Assembly (NCBI GenBank): GCA_030323885.1
Contig: CM059198.1
Location: 62,894,917-62,958,916, forward strand
Direction of reading: 5' to 3'
Source: Branchipolynoe longqiensis
Taxonomy: Eukaryota > Annelida > Polychaeta > Phyllodocida > Polynoidae
Length of the DNA stretch: 64,000 nucleotides
Positions within the stretch are counted from its first letter, which is position 1. Each line of letters begins with the position of its first letter. The notes under the pieces are model-generated. The model was not told where the DNA came from, did not search any database, and worked only from the letters and a program-made list of their open reading frames with translations. Positions 20,039 through 30,508 of the stretch are shown one piece after another. A program made the position numbers and the translations under genes.

Positions 20039-20170
20039 GTTAGGTCAGCGACGGGAACAGGATGCTTTACCTGTCCTATGAGGTCACCTTTTAAGTATTG
20101 GATGGCTCATAGTAATACTGAGGGGCTGCACCCACTATGTCGACCACCCGACAGGCGTAGCGGCCCTCAT

Positions 20171-20198
20171 CCCCCCCCCCCCCCCCCCCCCCCCCCCC
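20171..20198. repeat. Poly-C tract, 28 bases
   Basis: Homopolymer run. Confidence 0.9.
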
Positions 20199-20430
20199 AG
20201 CCCCCAATCGTTATCCACTCTGATCCAATCCCTTTAGTAGATTAGTCGAGTACAGAGACATACCTGTGGAAAAATTTGGTGTTATGCAAAAAGAGGTGAG
20301 ATAATGCCCCCCGAAAATGTATTTGGAAGAGTTGGTTTTTACGCGGGGTTCGACAAGCCTGCAGGGCGGTATGCTTGTAAATGTTATTAGGGGGCGCTCT
20401 ATGTATGAGAAGTTGGTTGTTAAGCGGGTC
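20199..20430. other. Unique sequence, no gene seen
   Basis: Ordinary composition between C-rich blocks. A 73-codon reverse ORF has no domain. Confidence 0.35.
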
Positions 20431-20960
20431 ACCCCTCCCCCTCCCCCCTCCCCCTAGCCCCTCCACCCCCCCCCCCCTCCCCCCCCCCCTCCCCCTCCCC
20501 CTCCCCCTCCCCCTCCCCGTCCCCCTCCCCCCTCCAACTCCCCATGCTCCGACTCCCCATGCCTCCGACTCCCCACGCCTCCGACTCCCCATGCCTCCGC
20601 CCCATGCGGCCTCCCCATGCGGCCTCCCCTTGCCGCCTCCCTCTCCTGCCTCCCGCCTCCCTCCTCCCGCCGCCTCACGGCCCGTCATGATATGATCTTA
20701 GATGTTGCCCGGATGTAAAACGCCAACAACCAACCAACCCTTCCGCCACCGCCCCCTCCCTCTTCCCCCCTTTCCCTTCCCTTCCCCACTCCCCTCGCAC
20801 CTCCACATCCCCCCCCCCCGCTTACCACCCCCTCCTCCTCGTCCGCCTTCCTGCCCTCCCTCCCCTTGCCCTCCCCATATGTATCACACCGCACCAACCC
20901 ACCCCTCTCCCCTTCCGCTCCCACTCCCATTCCCCCTACCCACTTCCCTCCGCCTCCCCC
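20431..20960 (+). repeat. C-rich low-complexity region with a SINE tail inside
   Basis: CCCCCTCCCC-type sequence and a short CCATGCCTCCGACTCC repeat (20540-20600). At 20688-20745 lies a SINE tail (GATCTTAGATGTTGCCCGGA then CCAACAACCAACCAACC). ORFs are low complexity. Confidence 0.8.
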
Positions 20961-21124
20961 CCCGCTCCCAATTCAGGCTACGCGGCGATATGGTTATAAA
21001 TTGCGTGTGTATGGGGCGCTAAATGGTTGGGAAATTAATGACAATGAGTTACACTGGTCATCATGGTGAGTTGGTTGTCAGCATTTGATCTAGACTAGAG
21101 AGCGGTTATTAAGGAGTCACGTGA

Positions 21125-22840
21125 TCGGGCGTGAACTGTGAGGCGTGGACTGACGGGAGGAGAGCGGGTGTGGTGTGGGGAGTGGAGTGACATGAGTGGT
21201 GGGGAGTGGAGTGACATTGAGTGGTGGGGAGTGGAGTGATATTGAGTGGTGGGGAGTGGGGTGAAAATGTAGGGGTGGAGTGGGATGACAAGTGGAGTAG
21301 TGACAAGGCGGGTGGAGTGGGGTGACAATGTGGGGTGGAGTGGACGGACAGGATGGTGACAAGGTGGGGAAGGGTAGAGTGGGCTGACAAGGTTTCGGGA
21401 GCAATGGCGGTGACAAGGGAGAGGGAAGGTGGATGAGGTATTGAGGTGACAAGGTGAGGATGAGAGGGGAGACAATGTGGGGGGTGGAATGGGGTGACAA
21501 GGTGAGGGCAAACAAAAACAAAAAACAAAAAAACAAAAAACAAAAAAAACAAAACAACAACACAAAAAAAAAAAACAAAACAACAAACAAACAAAAACAA
21601 ACAAAAACAAAACAAAAACAAACAAACAAAAATGATTAGACAAGGTGGGGTGGAGTGGGTGAACAAGGTGGGGGTGGAGTGGGGTGACAAGAACAAAAAA
21701 AAACAAAACAAAAAACCAAAAAAAAAAAAAAAAAAAACAAAAAACAAACAACAAACCCACCCAACAAAAAACACCCACACTGGGGTGACATGTGGGGGTG
21801 GAGTGGGGACAAGATGGGGTGGAGTGGGGTGACAAGTGGGGGGTGGAGTGGGGTGACAAGGTGGGGTGGAGTGGGGTGACAAGGTGTGGAGTGGGGTTAA
21901 CAAGGTAGGGGGTGAGTGGGGTGAAAGGTGAGGGAAGGGTGACAAGATGGGGAGTGGGGTGACAGGTGGGGTGGAGTGGGTGACAAGTGGGGGTGAGTGG
22001 GTGACAAGGTGGGGTGGGAGTGGGGTGACAATGTGAGGGTGGAGTGGGGTGACAAGGTGGGGGTGGAGTGGGGTGACAAGGTGAGGGTGAAGTGGGGTGA
22101 CAAGGTGGGTGGAGTGGGGTGACAGGTGGGGTGGAAGTGGTGAACAAGGTGGGGGTGGAGTGGGGTGGAAAGGTATGGGGGAGAGATGGTGACAAGGTGG
22201 GGGTGGAGTGGGGTGACAGGTGGGGGTGGGATGGGGTGACAAGGTGTGGGGAGGTGGAAGGTGAAGGTGGAGTGGTGGGTGACAAGTGGGGGGGAGTGGG
22301 GTGACAGGGGGAGGGTAGAGTGGGAGACAAGTGGGGGGTGGAGTGAGGGGGTAGAGTGGGGTGACAAGGTGATGGTGGAGTGGGGTGACATGGTGGGAGG
22401 GAGGTGAGCAAGTGGGGTGGAGTGGGGTGACAAGGTGGGGGTGGAGTGGGGTGACAAGGTGGGGGAGTGGGGTGACAAGGTGGGACAAGGTGGAGGAGGG
22501 GTGGCAGGTTGGGGTGGAGGGGGTGGCAGGTGGGGTGGAGTGGGTGACAAGGTGGGGTGGAGTGGGGTGACAAGGTGAGGGGGAGTGAGGTGACAATGTG
22601 AGGGTGGAGTGGGGTGACAAGGTGGGGGTGGACTGGTGTGACAAGGTGGAGGTGGAGTGGAGTGAAAAGGTGAGGGTGGAGTGGGGTGACAAGGTGGGGG
22701 TGGAGTGGGGTGACAAGGTGGGAGTGGGGTGGCAAGGTGGAAGTGGAGTGGAGTGGAGTGACAAGGTGGGGGTGGAGTGGGGTGACAAGGTGGGGGTGGA
22801 GTGGCGTGGAAAGGTGGTGGTGGAGTAGTGGAGTGATGTG
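21125..22840 (+). repeat. G-rich minisatellite, unit about 23-24 bp
   Basis: Units of the GTGGAGTGGGGTGACAAGG type repeat with many indels. Before about 21480 a shorter GTGGTGGGGAGTGGAGTGA form is used. Two A/C-only tracts interrupt it (21505-21631, 21690-21778). Reverse-strand ORFs up to 591 codons (Pro/His/Ser/Thr-rich) are products of the repeat and are not annotated as genes. Confidence 0.9.
21505..21631. repeat. A/C-only tract inside the minisatellite
   Basis: ACAAAAAACAAAAA-type sequence with no G or T for over 120 bases, cleanly inserted between two minisatellite units. A shorter one lies at 21690-21778. Confidence 0.8.
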
Positions 22841-22880
22841 CAGTGGTATGGAATGGACTGCAGTAACCTGAATTGGAGTG

Positions 22881-23335
22881 ACATTGATTGGATTGACCTA
22901 GATTGACGTGGAGTGGTATATAGTGAGGCGGAGTGGTTTGGAGTGACATTGATTGGATTGACCTAGATTGATGTGGAGTGGTATATAGTGAGGCGGAGTG
23001 GTTTGGAGTGACATTGATTGGATTGACCTAGATTGACGTGGAGTGGTATATAGTGAGGTGGAGTGGTTTGGAGTGACATTGATTGGATTGACCTAGATTG
23101 ACGTGGAGTGGTATATAGTGAGGTGGAGTGGTTTGGAGTGACATTGATTGGATTGACCTAGATTGACGTGGAGTGGTATATAGTGAGGCAGAGTGGTTTG
23201 GAGTGACATTGATTGGATTGACCTAGATTGACGTGGAGTGGTATATAGTGAGGCGGAGTGGTTTGAAGTGACATTGATTGGATTGACCTAGATTGACGTG
23301 GAGTGGTATATAGTGAGGCGGAGTGGTTTGGAGTG
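22881..23335 (+). repeat. 65-bp tandem array, seven exact-period copies
   Basis: The motif ACATTGATTGGATTGACC begins at 22881, 22946, 23011, 23076, 23141, 23206 and 23271, giving a constant 65-bp period. Copies differ by only a few bases (for example GAGGCGG, GAGGTGG, GAGGCAG). The array follows directly on the G-rich minisatellite. Confidence 0.96.
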
Positions 23336-23377
23336 GCTTGGAATGGGGTGAAGTGACTTCGAGTGACAGTTTGATAT

Positions 23378-23588
23378 GGTGATATCCTACTCAGTCACAT
23401 TATCCCAACATGAGCCAACCAGTTCTTGCCTTATCCTAATAATGCCGAGCACCTGGCTAGGTAGCGACAAGTATCAATTTTTAACTCATCGGTTTGACTC
23501 GACCAGGGTTCAAACCTGTTGGTTTAAATCCCACGATCTACCAAAACAGGAGACGGATGCTCAAATCATTCAGCCACCCCGTCTGGCC
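23378..23588 (-). mobile_element. SINE 5' half, reverse strand, head A
   Basis: CTCAGTCACATTATCCCAAC, GACTCGACCAGGGTTCAAAC and CATTCAGCCACCCCGTCTGG. The tail half is replaced by the 65-bp array. Confidence 0.8.
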
Positions 23589-23655
23589 GGCTTGGAGGGG
23601 AGTTGGTGGTGGCGGCGGTTGGGGTGGTGGGAGTTTTGGGGGTGGTGTGGAGACA

Positions 23656-24360
23656 TGAGGCCTTATGCATGAAGCGGTGTTAGTGTCGTGTGGTGTTAAC
23701 CATCTAACACCGTGTAGCTATCACTGGTGTCACGCCGTATGCATGGGCGCCTAAACGGTTCGCGTTAGCTAAACGTGAAGTTATTTATAGATTTGGGAAA
23801 TCCCTCTGAGCCTGTTGCCGGCGAGCACCGCTATTTCCCAATATCGCAGCCGATTCGGCGGCAGCGGCGATTTGTTTTGGTTACATTCGTCGATTCGACA
23901 ATATCGTTAATATCGCTTCGATTTTGTGGTTAATTTGACCAAATTTCACTTTTTGACCATGTAATTCTGTTAAATATGATAGCTTTGAATAGATTTGGCC
24001 ATAATATATCACCGCCGATGCGGCGGCGGCGATTTGTTTAGTTTACATTCGTCGATTCGACAATATTAATATCACTGCCGATGTAGCTGCGGCATTAATA
24101 TCGGTCCGATTTTGCGGTTAATTTGATAAAATTTCACTTTTAGAGTATGTAATTCTGTTAAATATGATAGCATTGAATAGATTTGGGCCTAATCAGTACC
24201 TAACACCGCCCGTAAACCTGCTATGTGGTGGTGTTAGAATATCCGACCTTAAACTCGCGGTGTTTCCCTAACATTGCTCCATACATACCGACTTTTCGCC
24301 GCTAAACTAGAAATCCCATCCAAAACCAGTTTTGGGTCGGTAACACCACTCCACCCATGG
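23656..24360. mobile_element. Larger relative of the TATGCATGAC TIR element
   Basis: Left end GGCCTTATGCATGAAGCGGT. The right part has TTTTCGCCGCTAAACTAGAA and CCAAAACCAGTTTTGGGTCG as in the small copies. The centre holds two tandem copies of a 180-bp block (CGGCGGCAGCGGCGATTTGT, then TGTAATTCTGTTAAATATGA), which is also present once inside the element at 39668-40228. Confidence 0.6.
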
Positions 24361-24482
24361 TGACTAGCAGTTTAGTCAGTATAGCCCGGTGTGTAGCACT
24401 GTGGGTGGCTTTGTATGGTGCTGGCAGAATCGGGCCCTTACTCTAATAGATCCACAGAAGTTACTCATATATGGTGATAGAT

Positions 24483-24629
24483 ATATATCATCATCATCAT
24501 GCTGTCGGTCGCGATGCGACAAAGACTGCTTTCATTACTTGACTGCCGGTCTCCATTTAGCTCTCTGCTGTGAGAGTTGCGTCCATGAGTCGGTCTTAAT
24601 GTCTCTCAGCTTCAGGTTTCTCTTGATGG
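24483..24629 (-). pseudogene. LINE 3' end fragment, reverse strand
   Basis: CATCATCATCATGCTGTCGG (tail), then CATTACTTGACTGCCGGTCT and GGTTTCTCTTGATGGC match the last 45 codons and 3' UTR of the LINE at 12826-13243. The 5' side stops abruptly and joins repeat X. Confidence 0.8.
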
Positions 24630-24765
24630 CATTTCATGAAAGCTGCCTGCAAAAGAGTTGAAGTGCTGCTGGCTTTTGCAAGTTACCAGCGGCACTCTCT
24701 CGGGGAGCAAATAGAGGTTTCACACTGGCAAGAACATGTCAAGATAGGCGCAAAACTATTTGTCC
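24630..24765 (-). repeat. Repeat X, copy 2
   Basis: Reverse complement of 12693-12822 (ATTTCATGAAAGCTGCCTGC to GCGCAAAACTATTT). Plus-strand reading gives RVEVLLAFASYQRHSLGEQ, an open frame shared with copy 1. Confidence 0.75.
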
Positions 24766-24853
24766 CCACCAACCACACACCCCCACCCACAACACACCCA
24801 CCCCCAAAACCACCACAACAACAACCCACACCAAACCCCAACAACCAACCCTA
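24766..24853. repeat. C/A-only tract
   Basis: CCACCAACCACACACCCCCA-like sequence with no G or T for more than 80 bases, placed exactly where copy 2 of repeat X stops. Compare 6104-6178. Confidence 0.7.
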
Positions 24854-24923
24854 GATATACATACATGTGTCTATAGCCGTGTGTATATATCGATGTATAC
24901 ACATGTATGTATATCTACATATG

Positions 24924-25739
24924 TATATGGGTCACTCTCCTGAAAACTGGTCAGCATGGGAATGCGATTTTAAAACATCAATAAAAAACGTCCTACTTAT
25001 TTTTGTCCTTATACTTTTCATATTCATGTTCAGATTTGATCTAAGAAATAAGGGAAATAAAATTAACCGCGTGCAACTTTAGTCTTTTCAGTTATAAAGT
25101 GTTTTTGTACCAAAAACCTCCATTTTACAGTCAGCCATTTGTAACATGACATATGGGACATGGTTGGATCCTTACTAACATCTTGTATTGCATTGATATA
25201 TCAAACAAAACAGTTCCCAAATCAAAAGGAAGTAGTTATTAACATGTATGCATGCTTTCATTTTAAAAGAAATTATTTGATGTTTTCAGAAATAACATTA
25301 CAAAATTCCGTCACAGATCTAACCAGTGATGTCTGGATGCCACACAAATTGTGTACACTAATTATTCAGTGAATACATCATGGCTGGGAATAACCTTTTT
25401 TTTATCAATATAAGCACTACATATTTCTATATATTAAGCCATGATTAATATGCTTCTCAGTGTGAAATTATTTAATTCTGCTTAGATTTTTATTAAGCAT
25501 ACTGTATGGTGTCCTAAGCATGTGTTATAGTCAGTATGTATGCAATTATATTGCCATTAGACATAGCTTAATCATGGACTACACCTTTATTTTTTATCTC
25601 ATCAATTTATATTTTACATCGATGTAAAGGGGAGATTTCCAGCTTTCTTTTGCAACCAAAAGATGTTAAAAATTCAAATATTAGATTTTAAGTCTTCATG
25701 TGAGACTTCTGGCCAGTTTTCAGGAGAGTGACCCATATA
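24924..25739. mobile_element. TIR element (GGGTCACTCTCC), 816 bp
   Basis: About 30-bp inverted ends: TATATGGGTCACTCTCCTGA onward at the left, and CAGGAGAGTGACCCATATA at the right. The interior is AT-rich and the ORFs (up to 71 codons) have no recognisable domain. It sits in TATG/TACA microsatellite sequence, so the target duplication cannot be read. Confidence 0.75.
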
Positions 25740-26178
25740 CACATGTATGTGTACATATATGTGTACATATGTATACATGTATATGTGGTTGGTTGTTGGA
25801 GTTTTACGTCCCAGCAACATCTAGTGATATCAGGACGGCATGTGTATATGTATTATCTGTATTATATGTATGATTTGTATTATATGTATATATGTATCAT
25901 ATATGTATGTGCTACATATGTTATATAATGTGTGTATACATTATGTGTGTATGTGTATCTGTATACTACGTGTTATATATAATTATATATGCGCACATAT
26001 GTGTATGCATATTTATATATGTGCACATGTCTGTATGCATATATATATGTACATGTGTATGTGTAAATGTATCTATATTTATGGTATGTGTGTTATGCAT
26101 GTTATATTATTGTATGTATTATATACAATAATGTATGTATTTAAATATATATATATATTTGATATGTATGACATGTAA
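25740..26178. repeat. TATG/TACA-rich microsatellite region with a SINE tail
   Basis: Degenerate TATATGTGTACA-type repeats. At 25786-25838 lies a reverse SINE tail (GGTTGGTTGTTGGAGTTTTA, CGTCCCAGCAACATCTAG). Confidence 0.8.
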
Positions 26179-26340
26179 GTGTAGTGGTCTGCACTGACCT
26201 CTCAGGCAAAGAGCCTCATAGACAGGTAGGCGTGGGTAGTATGGTGATGTCAGGGAGCCTAGGTGGTGTAATGGTTACCACACTGGCCCGGAATGCAAAG
26301 AGATGTGGGTTCGAGTCCTGCTCTAGGCGCAATATTTCCC
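26179..26340 (+). mobile_element. Second tRNA-derived repeat (SINE-2), copy 1
   Basis: Contains TGGTGTAATGGTTACCACAC (A-box-like) and GGTTCGAGTCC (B-box), preceded by GACAGGTAGGCGTGG. The whole 160-bp block recurs at 40943-41102. A lone tRNA gene is unlikely because the 70-bp leader is also repeated. Confidence 0.65.
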
Positions 26341-26700
26341 ATTTTCATCACCCCCAATTTTATAAATATCTGCTACATGTGTTATATATTGGGTGTATAC
26401 ATTATGTATATAGGTATGTGTATATGTATATTATGTGTTATATTATATATACACAATTATATATGTGTACATATGTGTATGCATATATGTACATGTATAT
26501 AATAATAATAAAACATTTATATAGCGCCCAATCCAGCAAGCCGTTCTCAGGGGCTTTACATAACAAACAAATATACAGGAAAACTGTATACATATATATG
26601 TATATATGTCTAAGTGTATATATATATGTATGTGTTATGTGTGTTTTATTATTGTATGTATTATATACTATAATTTATGCATTTAAATATATATGAAATA
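26341..26700. repeat. TATATG microsatellite and a TTTATATAGCGCC repeat
   Basis: At 26499-26570 an AATAATAATAAAACATTTAT stretch runs into ATAGCGCCCAATCCAGCAAG and GGGGCTTTACA, a kind of short dispersed repeat often seen in marine invertebrate DNA. The rest is AT-rich microsatellite. Confidence 0.6.
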
Positions 26701-26824
26701 CATATATAGTAGTCCAGACCCCTGAGATTTCATCGTCCACTAGAGTGCCACAGCGATATGGTCTTGAACAAACAAAAACCAAATGTCAATATGCTGGTGC
26801 TCTGACCCCATTATGCCTTTGTCT

Positions 26825-26965
26825 TCCAGGTGAGTGCCTTCACCCGAGTGGCCACTGTGAACACTGTAGGTGGATGTAGCCAAGAGGTCACGGTAGGTCA
26901 ACCACTGTCCGACTTCTATAGACCAGTTGTGGTGCAATGGCATGCTACATGTCACTGGTAACATG
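26825..26965 (+). CDS. Possible isolated exon (weak)
   Basis: A polypyrimidine stretch ending CTTTGTCTTCCAG resembles a splice acceptor. Behind it a frame of about 41 codons (starting VSAFTRVATVNT, ending before TAA near 26961) has a balanced amino-acid mix unlike the nearby repeats. The reverse strand is also open for 74 codons (26740-26964), which weakens the case. No family is recognised. Confidence 0.2.
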
Positions 26966-27019
26966 AGGATGAATTCAATTCAGGGGACTGAAATTAAATT
27001 TTCGCTACGGATAATATGA

Positions 27020-27625
27020 GGGTTTTTTCTCACTTCTCCCTTTCTTGTTTTTATTTTCTTTACCTCTTGGCTTTCTCTGCCTCGATTTCACTCACACTTG
27101 TTTTCTGTCCCTCTCGTTTTTTATCCTTCTCGCTTTCTTTCCTTCTCGCTTTCTTTTACCTCTTCCTTTCTCTGCCTCTCGCTTTCTCTACCTCTCACTT
27201 TTTCTGCTTCTTGCTTTCTCCTCTTCTTGCTTTCTTCGCCTCTCACTTTATCTCCCTCTTGCTTTCTCTGCCTCTCGCTTTCTGTCACTCTCGCTTTCTC
27301 TCCCTCTTGCTTTCTCTGCCTCTCGCTTTCTCTCCCTCCCACTTTCTCTTCCTCCCACTTTCTCTGCCTCTCACTTTCTCTCCCTCTTGCTTTGTTGGAC
27401 TCTTCTCTCTCTTGCTTTCTCTGTCTATCGTTTTCTCTCCCTCTCGTTTTCTCTCCCTCTTGCTTTCTCTCCCTCTCGCTTTCTCTGCCTCCCACTTTCT
27501 CACCCTCCCACTTTCTCTGCCTCCCACTTTCTCTCGCTATCACTTCCTCCCCATCTCAATTTCTTCATCTCTTCCTTTCACAGCTTTTCGGTTGCACTCC
27601 TTCTGCATTCACTCAGATGGCGCGT
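27020..27625 (+). repeat. Polypyrimidine tandem tract (CTCTCGCTTTCTCTCCCT)
   Basis: About 600 bases of C/T-rich repeats with period near 12-18. Open on both strands (Ser/Phe/Leu one way, Glu/Arg/Lys the other) because of composition. Long polypurine/polypyrimidine strands can adopt triplex DNA (known property). Confidence 0.9.
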
Positions 27626-28250
27626 ATCTGTAATTTTGTCTAGGCCTATAACACAAAGACTAAGAATTATTGTAATAATATAACCCCTGTCCCTGTCTGC
27701 CGTATTCTTGAAGATGTATACTGCCCATCATGGATAAGTCTGAATAGACTTGTTTTCACCATTAGACAGTTGATCGATAGAAAGCTGGAGCCTACACTTT
27801 TACCAACCCAAGGGATTTTTAAACTCCCACACCACATATACATGGTATGAGAGCAACCGGCCTTTGATAACGCTGTAAGTTATACACAGCAGTGGAAATC
27901 CAAATTGGCAGAGGTGGGGGGGGCACATGAAATCGAACCACCAACCTTCAGATTAGGCATCCGAACTAGAAAAAAGTCAGACACTCTAACCACTCCGCCA
28001 CAGAGAACACCAAAACATTAAATATTATTAAAACATTTAGACTTGCCGTCTAACCTTGCAACCCAGATACAGTAACAAATGGGGTGCAGCCAGTTTTATC
28101 GACGCGCCCTAATTACGACGATTAGCTTTCGCCGCACTTTGCTCCGCAAATTGGAGTTTTCCTTACGTGGCCGATGACACATAACATTCACGGTAACGCT
28201 GAGGCTGTTCCGGTCTCTTGTCCCAGACAGTGTCAGTCCTTTTACCTGGC
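27626..28250. other. Unique sequence, no gene seen
   Basis: Ordinary sequence. TTTCAT and CCACCAACCTTCAG pieces do not match other repeats here. Confidence 0.35.
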
Positions 28251-28362
28251 ATGAGTTTGATTGGGGGTTTTATTTCCTAGCAACATCTGAGTTATTTACA
28301 AAAACTGGGTACTGATAGTCGTTTTGGCTTTTTAGTGATGCCCCACTCACGGATCTGGGAGT

Positions 28363-28393
<31 letters not shown>

Positions 28394-28600
28394 GCGGAGT
28401 TATTTCCAAGCAACATCAGTTCTATACAGAAACTGGGTACTGACAGTGGTATTTGGCTTTATAGTGCTGCCCCACTGAATTATTGTTTCACCGGCACCAT
28501 GGTTGCATATTAAAATCACATTATCCTAAACGTAGAGCCGGGCCTGGTTAGGATAACTACCTATTTTGGCGAAGTATGTGCATTTTGATTCACGTGACCT
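28251..28600 (-). mobile_element. Two diverged SINE relatives, reverse strand
   Basis: 28251-28350 and 28395-28600 each have TTTCCWAGCAACATC, ACTGGGTACTGAYAG and GTGYTGCCCCACT. They are separated by a GT stretch and an 18-base G run (28377-28394). They are more diverged than other copies, so old. Confidence 0.55.
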
Positions 28601-28952
28601 CTCGCCCAAGAAGCAGATGCATCTACCGGCTAGTCTCTACTCTGTTGTCAATATGGAGTGATGTGAGGTTAGGTGAGATGAAGTGAGGTGAGGTGAGCTG
28701 AGGTGAGCTGAGCTGACCTGAGGTGTCAGTCAGTTAAAAAGACTAACAAAATACTTTTTTTTTAAATCACCTGCTTGTAATTTTGAGTCAAATTTCTCCG
28801 AATGTGGTGTTTCTACTGGTTTAATATGGTACCATGATAAACGAAAGAAAAGAAAACACCTACAGTTTTCTGTTGAGAGTTCTGTCTAAATTTGAATATA
28901 TTCCTGTGTTCATGGATATTACTTTTATTAGTTATTAACTTCAGATAAAAAC

Positions 28953-29940
28953 GACAAGAGAGTAGAGCACATAACCTTTTCTTGCGCTGTATCAGTTTTG
29001 TGTGATCTAGCCATTGCTGTTATAGAAATGACCTTAGTTGTTATATATATGGCAATGACCATACCCCCCACACACACACACTCACACACTCACACACTCA
29101 ATTATTCTGAACAAATCTAGCCTGAGAGAGTAGCGCATATACATTTTTCTTGCGCAATATCAGTTTTGCGTGATCTAGCCATTGCTGTTATAGAAATTAG
29201 CTTAGTTGTTATGTATATGGCAAACCAGGCGGGATGGCCGAATGAGTTAGAGCGTCCATCTCCCGTGCTGATAGATCGTGGGGTCGTGGGTTCGAACCCT
29301 GGTCGAGTCAAACCAATGACTTTAAAATTGATACTTGTCGCTTCCTAGCCAGGCGCTCGGCATTAGTAGGACAGGGCAAGGACTGGTGTGCTCAGTGTCA
29401 GGATAATGTGACTGAGTGGGATATCAGATCATGGTGCCCGCCTCGTTTCCCAGTGTGACAGCACTATAAAGTCGCCATGAGTGCGCACTGTCACAAATCG
29501 GTACCCGTCCTGATATGACCTTAGATGTTGCTGGGACGTAAAACAACAACAAACAAACAATATATATGGCAATGACCGTACCCCCCCCCCCGCCCCCTCG
29601 CACCCAATTATTCTGAACAAATCTAGCCTGAGAGAGTAGAGCGTATACATTTTTCTTGCACAATATCAGTTTTGTGCGATATAGCCATTGCTGATATAGA
29701 AAAAACCTTCTTAGTTGTTATATATATGGAAATTACCGTACCCCTCCTAATTTTTCTGAACAATTTTTCTGAACAAATCTACCCTGAGAGAGTAGACCAA
29801 TATAAACTTTTCTTGTGCGATATCAGTTTTATATGATATAGCCATTGCTGATATACAAAGAACCTTGTTAGCTTGTATATGGCAATGGCCGTATCTCTTT
29901 CCCCCCCCCCCCCCCCCCCCCCTCCCTCCCCATCCCCAAT
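28953..29940 (+). repeat. Tandem repeat of about 150-180 bp, four units, one split by a SINE
   Basis: Each unit has GAGAGAGTAGAGCRYATA, TTTTCTTGCGCAATATCAGT, TAGCCATTGCTGTTATAGAA and TATATATGGCAATGACC. Units start at about 28953, 29116, 29628 and 29788. The second is interrupted by the SINE at 29224-29562. A 22-base C run (29901-29922) lies in the last unit. Confidence 0.8.
29224..29562 (+). mobile_element. SINE, head A, full length with clear TSD
   Basis: Full head, body and tail. The direct repeat TATATGGCAA flanks it (29214-29223 and 29563-29572), so insertion into the tandem repeat unit is clear. Confidence 0.93.
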
Positions 29941-30135
29941 TTTGTGGGTGAAATTCCGAACAAATTAGCATGATTGTCTTCGTCGGCCACCATGGTGTAG
30001 CGCGAGAATTCAGTTTACTTTCGATATTGCACATTCTTACAGAAGAAAAAAGTTGCATAGAAGTAATTAAGAGGCATGGACTGTAAATAATCAGTGCATC
30101 TTAATTAATACCATGCCACTTTCTTTCTCTTATGT

Positions 30136-30508
30136 GGAACCAGACGTGATGGTCGATATGAGTTAGAGCGTCCGTCTCCCGTGTTGGTAGACCATGGGAT
30201 CGTGGGTTCGAACCCTGGTCGAGTCAAACCGACGCCTTAAAAATGTATACTTGTCATCAAACCGATGCCTTAAAAATTTTAACTTGTCACATCCTAGCCA
30301 GGTGCTCGGCATTACTAGGATAGGGCACGGACTGGTTGGCTCACTGTCAGGATAATGTGGCTGAGTGGGATACCAGGTCATGGGGCTGGCAGCCTGGTCT
30401 CCCAGTAGGGCAGCACTATAAAGTCACCATGAGTGTGCACTGTCACAAGTCGGTACCCGTCCTGATATACCCTTAGATGTTGCTAGGACGTAAAACAACA
30501 AACAAATA
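30136..30508 (+). mobile_element. SINE, head A, with an internal small duplication
   Basis: Full length but enlarged: the segment TCAAACCGACGCCTTAAAAA is repeated (TCAAACCGATGCCTTAAAAA) with TTGTCA between. Confidence 0.9.

Noticed and set aside
21095..22949. Very long reverse-strand ORFs (up to 591 codons).
   Set aside because: They translate the G-rich minisatellite (His/Pro/Thr/Ser repeats) and poly-A/C tracts. Several frames are open at once.
26249..26330. A genuine tRNA gene.
   Set aside because: A- and B-boxes are present, but the 70-bp leader is repeated with it at 40943-41102, so it is a dispersed repeat.
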